Shown in pieces: positions 6,913 through 12,550 of a DNA stretch of 12,550 nt. The notes beneath the pieces are model-generated. The model saw only the letters and a list, made by a program, of their open reading frames with translations, was not told where the DNA came from and ran no database searches. How positions within the stretch are numbered: position 1 is the stretch's first letter; every line of letters begins with the position of its first letter. The stretch covers positions 1 to 12,550 of the forward strand of contig JAJYGS010000060.1 in the NCBI GenBank assembly GCA_021785055.1, in the 5' to 3' direction. The translations under genes and the position numbers were made by a program. The DNA comes from Nitrospirota bacterium (GTDB taxonomy: Bacteria; Nitrospirota; JACRHJ01).

Positions 6913-6941
6913 TTGACTTAACTGATTTATATTACTATAAT
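6913..6941 (+). promoter_or_regulatory. Near-consensus sigma-70 promoter of the receiver-kinase gene
   Basis: TTGACT (6913-6918) and a perfect TATAAT (6936-6941) are separated by exactly 17 bases in an AT-rich stretch. Transcription would begin near 6948. That leaves a leader of about 12 bases, which still holds GGAG at 6951-6954, 5 bases before the ATG at 6960. The quality of the match suggests strong, mostly unregulated expression unless a repressor binds. Confidence 0.8.
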
Positions 6942-6959
6942 TTTTTAAACGGAGAACAT

Positions 6960-8456
6960 ATGGAACCGCCGAGGCTTCTGATAATAGACGACGACCCGGA
7001 AATCAGCGACTACATAAAGACGATGCTGACCCTGGACGCCCCGCATTTCCGGATAAACATCCTGGGAAGCGCCCGCGAGTGCCTGGAATACCTCAAAAAA
7101 AACGAGGTCGACTGCATCCTTTCCGATTACCAGATGCCGGACATGAGCGGCATGAAGCTCCTGGAAACCCTGCGGAGCGGCGGCAGCGACATCCCGTTCA
7201 TTTTCATAACCGGCCAGGGTTCGGAGGAGGTTGCGAGAGAGGCGTTCAAGATAGGGGCCAACGACTACTTCACCAAGGACATCGGCTTCGCCCATTTCCC
7301 CCGCATAATCAATTCGATAGAGCAGGCGGTAAAGAACCGGGAGGACAACCGCCAGAGAAGGCTCACGGTGGACGCCCTGAAGGAATCCGAGAGCCGCTAC
7401 AAGGACCTGGTCGAGCTTTCCACGGATTTTATATACCGCTCGGACCGATACGGGAACCAGCTGTTTATGAACGACGCCGCATACAGGATGCTTGAGGCGA
7501 CTCCGGAGGAGGTGAACGGACAGCCCTGGCAGAAGTGGATACACCCCGAAGACATAAAAAGGACTATGGAGAGTTTCGGGGAGATGATGGCGAAAGGCAT
7601 CGACGCCTTCAATTTCGAGAACCGTTTCGTATCCAAAAGCGGGAAGATAATACACGTCATGCACAACGTCCGGGTCTTGAGGGACGAACATGGGACGATA
7701 ACGGGCACACAGGGCATTGCGCGCGACATCACCGAGAGAAAGCTCGCCGAGATGGCGCTCAAGGAGGCGGGAAAAGAGAAAAACGCGGTCTTTCATATGC
7801 TGACGCACGATATAAGAGGCCCCCTTTCCGTCATATACGGCTACGGCGACATACTGAAAACCGAGGGCGGCGAGGCCGCCAAAATAATGGGGGAGATTCA
7901 GAAGGCCGCAAGGAGGATTTCGCTTTTGATAGACGACATGCTTGCAATCTCCCGGCTCGAATCGGACGAGGCGGGGCTTATACTCCAGCCGGTCTTTGCC
8001 ATGGAGCTTATAGAGCAGGCCGTGAAGGACTGCGAGATGTTCGCGCGTGAAAGGCGGGTGGAGATAAAAATCGAGGTGGAACCGAAAACGCCCAGGATTT
8101 ACGCCGACAGCGCGCAGATAAGACGCGCGGTTACGAACCTGCTCGCCAACGCCGTGAATTATAACAGGGAAGGCGGGACGGCGTTGATAAGGGCCGGGGC
8201 CGTGCCTAAGGACCCGATGAAGATGTTCATAGAAGTGTCGGACGACGGGGACGGGATTTTCGAGGAAGACCTGCCGCGCCTTTTTGAAAAATACTACCGG
8301 GGGAAGAACGCGGGCAAAAATCGCGGCACCGGCCTGGGACTTGCGATGGTAAAGGCGGCTGTGGACGCGCACGGCGGGAAGGTAAAGGTGTCGAGCAGGC
8401 GCGGCGAGGGCTCGAAATTCACGATAATCCTGCCGGTAAAGCCGGGTATTTCCTGA
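6960..8456 (+). CDS. Receiver-PAS-histidine kinase (N-terminal response regulator domain)
   Basis: This encodes 498 residues with no membrane segment, so it is cytoplasmic. The receiver domain (about 4-122) has the acidic pair D10/D11, phospho-acceptor D56 in LSDYQMPDMSG, T84 and K106, so it is complete. A PAS domain with its PAC end follows (about 145-262): ESRYKDLVELSTDFIYRSD and GTQGIARDITERK. The HisKA segment has the phospho-accepting H283 in FHMLTHDIRGPLS. The ATPase domain carries N393/N397 in NLLANAVNYN, DDGDGI (428-433) and GTGLGLAMV (456-464). There is no DNA-binding or other output domain, so the signal must pass to a separate regulator. The gene is divergent from the Usp-peroxidase operon and faces murQ with a 37-base gap that holds no convincing terminator. 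Its input signal is unknown; the PAS domain shows no obvious haem or flavin signature. Confidence 0.95.
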   Translation: MEPPRLLIIDDDPEISDYIKTMLTLDAPHFRINILGSARECLEYLKKNEVDCILSDYQMPDMSGMKLLETLRSGGSDIPFIFITGQGSEEVAREAFKIGANDYFTKDIGFAHFPRIINSIEQAVKNREDNRQRRLTVDALKESESRYKDLVELSTDFIYRSDRYGNQLFMNDAAYRMLEATPEEVNGQPWQKWIHPEDIKRTMESFGEMMAKGIDAFNFENRFVSKSGKIIHVMHNVRVLRDEHGTITGTQGIARDITERKLAEMALKEAGKEKNAVFHMLTHDIRGPLSVIYGYGDILKTEGGEAAKIMGEIQKAARRISLLIDDMLAISRLESDEAGLILQPVFAMELIEQAVKDCEMFARERRVEIKIEVEPKTPRIYADSAQIRRAVTNLLANAVNYNREGGTALIRAGAVPKDPMKMFIEVSDDGDGIFEEDLPRLFEKYYRGKNAGKNRGTGLGLAMVKAAVDAHGGKVKVSSRRGEGSKFTIILPVKPGIS

Positions 8457-8493
8457 AGAGCGCGAGGCCCTTTTTGTAATGATTACGCGCCGA

Positions 8494-9336
8494 TTATCCT
8501 TCGAGCGCCCGGCGCAGAAAGCCTCTGCTCGCTTTAAGCAGGCGCTCCGCCTCCGCTTTCGATACGCCCCTCGCAATCATCACGCATGCGGTCTTTGGCC
8601 GCATCCCGGATTTTTCAAGGAAGCGCTCCGCCGCCTTTGCGTCGCAACCCGTGACCGCCGATATAATGTCCACCGCGCGCTTTACCAGCTTGCGGTTCGT
8701 CGGCATCACGTCAACCATAAGCTCTCCGTATACCTTGCCGAGCATGACGAAAGCGGCGGTGGTAATGCGGTTTAAGGCGAGCTTCGTGGCCGTCCCGGCG
8801 GCGAGCCTGGTGCTGCCGCGTATGACCTCCGGCCCGGTAGTGAGGATTATTTCCCGTTCCCCCGGCAGCTCTCCTGCGCATTTTATTATCCACGTTTCCG
8901 CTCCCCGTCTATCCGCCTCGGCAAGCGCCGCGAGGACATAAGGAGTCGTCCCGGATGCGGTTATGCCGATAACGACGTCCTTTTCGCATACTTTGATGCG
9001 AGCTATCGCCCTCTTGCCCGCCTTTTCGTCGTCCTCGGCCCCCTCGACGGCCTCGGTCAGGGCCCTCTTTCCCCCCGCTATTATTCCGATTACCTGCCCT
9101 GGTGCGGCGGAGAATGTCGGCGGACACTCGGAGGCGTCGAGCACGCCAAGCCTGCCGGACGTGCCGGCGCCGACGTATATCAGCCTTCCGCCGGAGCCTA
9201 TTGCCCTGGCGGCGCCTTCGGCGGCCCTTGCAATGGCCCTGCGCGCGTCCCTGACGGCCAGGAGCGCCCTTTCGTCCGCCATGTCCATCATGGCGAGTAT
9301 CTCGGAAGGCGACATCTGTTCCAGAGGTTTTTCCAT
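8494..9336 (-). CDS. murQ: N-acetylmuramic acid 6-phosphate etherase
   Basis: This encodes 280 residues. MurQ cleaves the lactyl ether of MurNAc-6-P to give GlcNAc-6-P and D-lactate during recycling of the cell's own peptidoglycan. The SIS-domain signature is very clear: GGRLIYVGAGTSGRLGVLDASECPPTF (49-75), IIAGGKRALTEAVEGAEDD (85-103), GITASGTTPYV, TGPEVIRGSTRLAAGTATK and LGKVYGELMVDVMPTN. E70 and E98 match the positions of the two catalytic acids known from E. coli MurQ (E83, E114). Typical members are about 300 residues and begin with a TE.RN segment; this protein starts later, at MEKPLEQMSPSEIL. A TAA codon directly precedes the ATG, so the frame cannot be extended. No Shine-Dalgarno is visible. 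The gene stands alone on this strand between two plus-strand groups. Confidence 0.93.
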   Translation of the reverse strand: MEKPLEQMSPSEILAMMDMADERALLAVRDARRAIARAAEGAARAIGSGGRLIYVGAGTSGRLGVLDASECPPTFSAAPGQVIGIIAGGKRALTEAVEGAEDDEKAGKRAIARIKVCEKDVVIGITASGTTPYVLAALAEADRRGAETWIIKCAGELPGEREIILTTGPEVIRGSTRLAAGTATKLALNRITTAAFVMLGKVYGELMVDVMPTNRKLVKRAVDIISAVTGCDAKAAERFLEKSGMRPKTACVMIARGVSKAEAERLLKASRGFLRRALEG

Positions 9337-9352
9337 TTATAATAATTAGTAC

Positions 9353-9358
9353 ATTAGA
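9353..9358 (-). promoter_or_regulatory. Possible -10 box for murQ
   Basis: On the minus strand this reads TCTAAT, 5 of 6 matches to the -10 consensus, 16 bases before the murQ ATG. The expected start point leaves a leader of about 10 bases with no Shine-Dalgarno. No good -35 box is present (T-rich sequence only), so this is a weak call. Confidence 0.3.
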
Positions 9359-9405
9359 ATCGGTTTTTAAACAAGCGAAAAATCGACCCCCGGCGTCCAT
9401 TATGA

Positions 9406-9435
9406 TTGACATTGCGGGCCTTATTGTGTTAAGTT
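9406..9435 (+). promoter_or_regulatory. Probable promoter of the HD-GYP gene
   Basis: A perfect TTGACA (9406-9411) is followed after 18 bases by TAAGTT (9430-9435), a weak -10 helped by a preceding TGT (extended -10). Transcription would start near 9442, about 33 bases before the TTG start codon. The -10 overlaps a small inverted repeat. Confidence 0.45.
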
Positions 9436-9445
9436 GTTTTAACTT
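9431..9445. repeat. Inverted repeat over the HD-GYP promoter -10
   Basis: AAGTT and AACTT form 5-base arms around GTTTT. The repeat lies on the -10 region and the predicted start point, the usual place for a repressor site. The arms are short, so it may be chance in an AT-rich stretch. Confidence 0.4.
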
Positions 9446-9474
9446 TTCAACCGGCAGTATCGAAAGGTTTTTTC

Positions 9475-11322
9475 TTGAAATATCCAGGCAGGTCGGGCAA
9501 GTGTGGCAGGTCGGACGAAGGAGGCGTATCGTCCGGACCCGGCAGGCCCGGCTTTAAAAATCCGCTTAAAAGTCTCCGGATAAAATCCGTTCTCATTCTC
9601 TCCTTTTTCTTCTTCCTCTCCGCCGCGCTGGGGTTGAAGCTCCTGGTGGACTTCCAGACGCGCCAGCTCCTGAACGAAGCCGACAAGGAGGCGGGGTCTC
9701 TCGCCTCGATGGTAAGCCAGAACATAATGGACGCCATGCTGAAGGGAAGTCCCTCCGAGGCATGGAAATCCATCCAGAAGGCCGCGGAAGACGGCAGGAA
9801 CAAGGCATGGCTCACCGACTACACCGGCACGATAATAGCGTCTTCCATCCCCGGGGACGTGGGCAAAAGGGCAGCCGGCCTCTTCGAGATAAAGCACGGC
9901 GGCATCTCCGACATACTGAAAAAAGGCCCCAGGGCCGCAAGCGGAGGGCAGTATATACTCTCCCGGACGGTTGCGATACGCAAGAAGCCGCAGTGCGCGG
10001 GCTGTCATTACAACAGCCCCGCCGTCATGGGATGGCTCACCGTCGGCGTGTCCTACACCAAAACACTGACTGCGCTCAGCAAGCTTAAACGCCTCTTCGC
10101 CCTGGGCGCGATAGCCCTCGGCGCGGTACTGGCCTGCGTGCTTATTATATTCCTTACGGGCACGGTCGTAAAACCCGTCCGACGGATGACGAACGCCATA
10201 CAGGAAGACTTAGACGAGAAGGTGAAAAAACTCACCTCCCTCTCAGACATAAGCCGCTCCATGAACATTATCCACAAGCTCGACGACCTGCTCAGGATGG
10301 TAATCCAGTCCGCGGTTCGGGAACTGGATGCCGACAGAGGCTCCGTAATGCTCCTCGAGAAAGAGGTGGACGAGCTTTTTATCCATACCGGGAAGGGACT
10401 CTCGCCGGAGACGCACCGCAAAAGCAGGTTCATGATGGGCGAGGGGATTGCCGGCTGGGCGGCCAGAAACAGAAGCCCGGTGATGATAGAGGACGTCCTG
10501 GAAGACCCGCGTTTTATCCCCGGCAGGGGCTTCCCCGTCCATGCCTCGATGCTCTCCGTGCCGCTCATCGGCGCGAGTTCCGAGCTTCTTGGCGTAATAA
10601 ACATCGAGCGCGGCCCGACGAGGCCGTCATTCCGCAGGAGCGAGTTGGAATACCTGCTCGCCATCGCGGGACAGGCCTCCGTCGCCATAGAGAACGTGGA
10701 GCTTATACAGAACCTTGAGAAAAGCTATTACGACACCATCTCCGCGCTCGCACAGGCGGTCGAGGCCAAGGACCCTTATACCCTCGGCCATTCCGACAGG
10801 GTAACGCAGTTCGCGATAGCCATCGGGGAGGATATGGGGCTTTCTCCTGAGGATATAGCCGTACTGCGGTACGGAGCCACCCTCCACGATGTCGGCAAGA
10901 TAGGCATCGACGAAGCCGTGCTGAACAAACCCGGCAAGCTCACCGCCGAGGAGTTCCTGCACATGAAGGAGCATCCTGAGATAGGTGAGAACATCGTCCG
11001 GGGGGTGGACTTTCTCCAGAAGATCCGGCCAATCATACGCCACCACCAGGAGCACTACGACGGCAACGGCTATCCGGACGGCCTGAAGGGCGACGAAATT
11101 CCGCTTATGGTCGCAATCGTTACGGTCGCGGACGTCTTCGACGCCCTGACTTCCAACAGGCCGTACAGGAAGGCGAAATCCACCGCCGAGGCGGTTTCGA
11201 TGATAAAGGAGCAGTCCGGCAGGCAGTATAATCCCAGGGTGGTCGAGTCGTTTTTGAGGATATTCTCCGAAGAGGAGGCGCTGGTTTGCAGCCAGGGCGT
11301 CCAGGGCGCCTCGACCGCCTGA
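9475..11322 (+). CDS. Membrane haem-c sensor with GAF and HD-GYP (c-di-GMP phosphodiesterase)
   Basis: This encodes 615 residues. The start is a TTG with GAAAGG 7 bases before it; the frame is closed upstream (TAA at 9430) and no ATG or GTG lies before the first membrane segment. Order: a Gly/Arg-rich cytoplasmic tail (1-35), membrane segment (about 37-58), periplasmic region (about 59-205) with a CAGCH haem c site (174-178), second membrane segment (about 207-231), short linker without a full HAMP, GAF (about 265-410), and HD-GYP (about 418-600). The HD-GYP part has GHSDR (H439), TLHDVGKIGI (H471, D472), HHQEHYDGNGYP (H523, H524, H527; GYP at 532-534) and VADVFDALTS, so the metal site looks complete. 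It should hydrolyse c-di-GMP in response to a haem signal such as redox state, NO, CO or O2; the ligand is inferred. It heads a group with larE, 10 bases downstream. Confidence 0.93.
   Translation: MKYPGRSGKCGRSDEGGVSSGPGRPGFKNPLKSLRIKSVLILSFFFFLSAALGLKLLVDFQTRQLLNEADKEAGSLASMVSQNIMDAMLKGSPSEAWKSIQKAAEDGRNKAWLTDYTGTIIASSIPGDVGKRAAGLFEIKHGGISDILKKGPRAASGGQYILSRTVAIRKKPQCAGCHYNSPAVMGWLTVGVSYTKTLTALSKLKRLFALGAIALGAVLACVLIIFLTGTVVKPVRRMTNAIQEDLDEKVKKLTSLSDISRSMNIIHKLDDLLRMVIQSAVRELDADRGSVMLLEKEVDELFIHTGKGLSPETHRKSRFMMGEGIAGWAARNRSPVMIEDVLEDPRFIPGRGFPVHASMLSVPLIGASSELLGVINIERGPTRPSFRRSELEYLLAIAGQASVAIENVELIQNLEKSYYDTISALAQAVEAKDPYTLGHSDRVTQFAIAIGEDMGLSPEDIAVLRYGATLHDVGKIGIDEAVLNKPGKLTAEEFLHMKEHPEIGENIVRGVDFLQKIRPIIRHHQEHYDGNGYPDGLKGDEIPLMVAIVTVADVFDALTSNRPYRKAKSTAEAVSMIKEQSGRQYNPRVVESFLRIFSEEEALVCSQGVQGASTA
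9487..9514 (+). repeat. Direct repeat GGCAGGTCGG at the 5' end of the HD-GYP gene
   Basis: GGCAGGTCGG occurs at 9487-9496 and again at 9505-9514, an 18-base period that keeps the frame and gives a repeated GRS tripeptide in the cytoplasmic tail. It is probably a small local duplication in an unconstrained tail. Confidence 0.6.
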
Positions 11323-11332
11323 AAGAGGATGG

Positions 11333-12145
11333 ATGAGTAATTCCGGTTTGCGGCTGGATAATCTGATTGACTATTTCAGGAATTTTAAAGGCGCGGCTGT
11401 GGCCTTTTCAGGCGGCGTGGATTCCTCGGTGGTCGCCGCCGTGGCGCATAAGGTGCTGGGCGATAAGGCGATCGCCGTAACCGTGGCATCGGAGTTCGTG
11501 CCTGATTCAGAGCTTCGGCAGGCTTCTTCGGTTGCGGGGGTCATAGGCATCCGGCACGAAGTCCTGCGATTGAACGTCCTGGAAGACGAGAAAATAGCCT
11601 CCAATCCCAAGGAGCGTTGCTATCACTGCAAGAGGGGCGATTTCGGCGCGATACTGGAGATTGCAAAAAGACGCGGTTTCGACGTCTTCGACGGCACGAA
11701 CGCCGACGACGCGAAGACAAGGCGCCCCGGCCTGAAGGCCCTCCTGGAGATGGGCATAAAAAGCCCGCTAAAGGAACTTAACATCGGGAAGGACGAGGTC
11801 AGGGAGATTGCGCGCGAGATGAGGCTCCCTAATTCCGAGAGGCCCTCGTCCCCCTGTCTTGCGAGCCGCTTCCCGTACGGGCTGAGGATTACGGAGAACG
11901 ACCTTGAGCGCGTGGGGCAGGCGGAAGAGTTTCTCAGGTCGCTTGGGTTCCCGGAGCTTCGGGTGAGACACCACGGTAACCTGGCGAGGATAGAGCTTCC
12001 CGCAGGCGATATGCCGCTTGTCATGGCCCCGGAGCAGAGAGAAAAAGTTGTGGCAAAGCTCCTCTCGCTGGGTTATAATTACGTCGCCCTCGACCTTGCG
12101 GGCTTCAGAAGCGGGAGCATGGACGAAGTCCTCCCGCCGGAGTAG
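11333..12145 (+). CDS. larE: LarE-type sulfur transferase (nickel-pincer cofactor synthesis)
   Basis: This encodes 270 residues, the normal LarE length. LarE adds sulfur to the pyridinium precursor made by LarB; LarC then inserts nickel, giving the cofactor of lactate racemase LarA and its relatives. The PP-loop ATP site is AFSGGVDSSVV (24-34). Further family marks are NPKERCYHCK (91-100), DGTNADDAKTRRPG, SPLKEL, PSSPCLASRFPYG (171-183) and RVRHHGNLARIE. The three cysteines C96, C99 and C175 match the pattern of LarE proteins reported to hold a [4Fe-4S] cluster, rather than those that sacrifice a single cysteine. The enzyme is cytoplasmic. AGAGGAT lies just before the ATG and the gap from the HD-GYP stop is 10 bases, so they are probably co-transcribed. 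No larA, larB or larC is in the window. A related PP-loop sulfurtransferase is a less likely reading. Confidence 0.9.
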   Translation: MSNSGLRLDNLIDYFRNFKGAAVAFSGGVDSSVVAAVAHKVLGDKAIAVTVASEFVPDSELRQASSVAGVIGIRHEVLRLNVLEDEKIASNPKERCYHCKRGDFGAILEIAKRRGFDVFDGTNADDAKTRRPGLKALLEMGIKSPLKELNIGKDEVREIAREMRLPNSERPSSPCLASRFPYGLRITENDLERVGQAEEFLRSLGFPELRVRHHGNLARIELPAGDMPLVMAPEQREKVVAKLLSLGYNYVALDLAGFRSGSMDEVLPPE

Positions 12146-12169
12146 TCGAGAAGCGGCCTTTTCCGCAGA

Positions 12170-12184
12170 GCCGGTTCGACCGGC
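12170..12184. other. Small perfect hairpin between larE and the TPR lipoprotein gene
   Basis: GCCGGT and ACCGGC pair perfectly around a TCG loop, 22 bases before the next ATG. A second small hairpin, GCGG-CCGC with a 6-base loop, lies at 12153-12166. Neither is followed by a T-run, so they do not look like intrinsic terminators; they may affect mRNA processing or be chance in GC-rich sequence. Confidence 0.5.
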
Positions 12185-12205
12185 CCGCCCTGACGGAGGA
12201 ACTTA

Positions 12206-12550
12206 ATGTTTTTCAGAAGTTTTTCGATATTTATCGCGGCCTCTCTCCTCATAGCCATACCCTTTGTTTCCTGCGCAAAGAAAGAAACCGAAAAGGCCCC
12301 CGCAAGCAATACGTCCATAACGGATTTCCCGCAGGAGGCCGAGATGATGCAGGCCGCCCTGAAGAACGACCCGAAGAACGTGAACATCCTCATCCAGCTT
12401 GGGAACCTCTACTACGACTGGGGGCAGGACGAGGTGAACAGGGAAGGGAATTCTGCGCAGCCGTCCGATAAGTGGAGCCAAGGCATAAACTGCTACGAGC
12501 AGGCGCTTGAGATAGACCCCGGCAACGTGAACGTCCGGACGGACATGGCC
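12206..12550 (+). CDS. TPR-repeat lipoprotein, N-terminal part
   Basis: The gene runs off the window end; 115 residues are visible. The protein begins MFFRSFSIFIAASLLIAI followed by PFVSC, a lipoprotein-type signal peptide with the lipid-accepting cysteine at about residue 23 (the lipobox FVSC is slightly off consensus). After a charged, flexible linker come two sequences of the tetratricopeptide type: ALKNDPKNVNILIQLGNLYYDWG at about 51-73, and a stretch ending CYEQALEIDPGNVNVRTDMA at about 96-115. Such proteins sit on a membrane facing the periplasm and act as scaffolds or assembly factors; no specific role can be given. A strong GGAGG lies 6 bases before the ATG. The gene starts 60 bases after larE on the same strand and may belong to the same operon. 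Confidence 0.85.
   Translation, partial: MFFRSFSIFIAASLLIAIPFVSCAKKETEKAPASNTSITDFPQEAEMMQAALKNDPKNVNILIQLGNLYYDWGQDEVNREGNSAQPSDKWSQGINCYEQALEIDPGNVNVRTDMA

Noticed and set aside
8457..8493. Possible terminator between the receiver-kinase gene and murQ
   Set aside because: A CCCTTTTT run and a GTAATGATTAC palindrome are present, but no GC-rich stem directly precedes the T-run on either strand.
6945..8576. A 543-codon open frame on the minus strand, antisense to the receiver-kinase gene
   Set aside because: It lies fully opposite a gene with complete, recognisable domains. Its translation shows no domain and reads as a codon-phase shadow of GC-rich sequence.
12079..12393. Minus-strand open frames over the larE end and the start of the TPR lipoprotein gene
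   Set aside because: They oppose a plus-strand frame with a strong ribosome site, a lipoprotein signal and TPR motifs, and they show no recognisable domain.
1..12550. CRISPR arrays, tRNA or rRNA genes, insertion sequences, phage or integron parts
   Set aside because: No repeat-spacer pattern, cloverleaf, transposase or integrase frame or attachment-type repeat was seen by eye; very short or divergent elements could be missed.

Overview
The window comes from a fairly GC-rich bacterium with dense, short-spaced genes. It uses ATA (Ile) and AGG (Arg) codons freely. The gene mix suggests a Gram-negative environmental lineage of the Desulfobacterota or Nitrospirota kind: two c-type cytochrome proteins (a di-heme peroxidase and a haem-c sensor), tandem universal stress proteins, a GGDEF and an HD-GYP protein, and a receiver-PAS-histidine kinase. 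The phylum is inferred from gene content and codon feel only. No rRNA, tRNA, CRISPR array, IS element or phage gene was seen, and no gene-free stretch exceeds about 165 bases.

Layout. Positions 3-2812 (+) are a tight operon: the 3' end of a sodium:solute symporter, a YgbA-type cysteine-rich protein, a family 4 glycosyltransferase and a shortened NagA-like deacetylase. A near-consensus promoter overlapping the nagA stop codon drives a GAF-GGDEF diguanylate cyclase at 2848-4011 (+), apparently from a leaderless mRNA. That gene converges on, and overlaps by 28 bases, a minus-strand operon reading from 6799 down to 3984: tandem Usp, di-heme cytochrome c peroxidase, tandem Usp. Divergent from it, behind a textbook sigma-70 promoter, is a receiver-PAS-histidine kinase (6960-8456, +). 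Converging on the kinase is murQ (9336-8494, -). Divergent from murQ is a second plus-strand group: a membrane-bound haem-c/GAF/HD-GYP phosphodiesterase (TTG start), larE, and the 5' part of a TPR lipoprotein that runs off the window.

How the genes may work together. Two themes stand out. The first is redox and stress sensing tied to c-di-GMP: a di-heme peroxidase embedded between stress proteins, a nitrosative-stress-family protein, a cyclase, and a phosphodiesterase with a periplasmic CxxCH haem site. The second is amino-sugar and peptidoglycan recycling. MurQ makes GlcNAc-6-P plus D-lactate, NagA deacetylates GlcNAc-6-P, and LarE makes part of the nickel-pincer cofactor used by lactate racemase. 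These links are inferred from gene content; the three genes are not in one operon.

I see no clearly new multi-gene system. The best leads are the Usp-peroxidase-Usp operon, the haem-c HD-GYP protein, the leaderless cyclase mRNA and the domain-stripped NagA.
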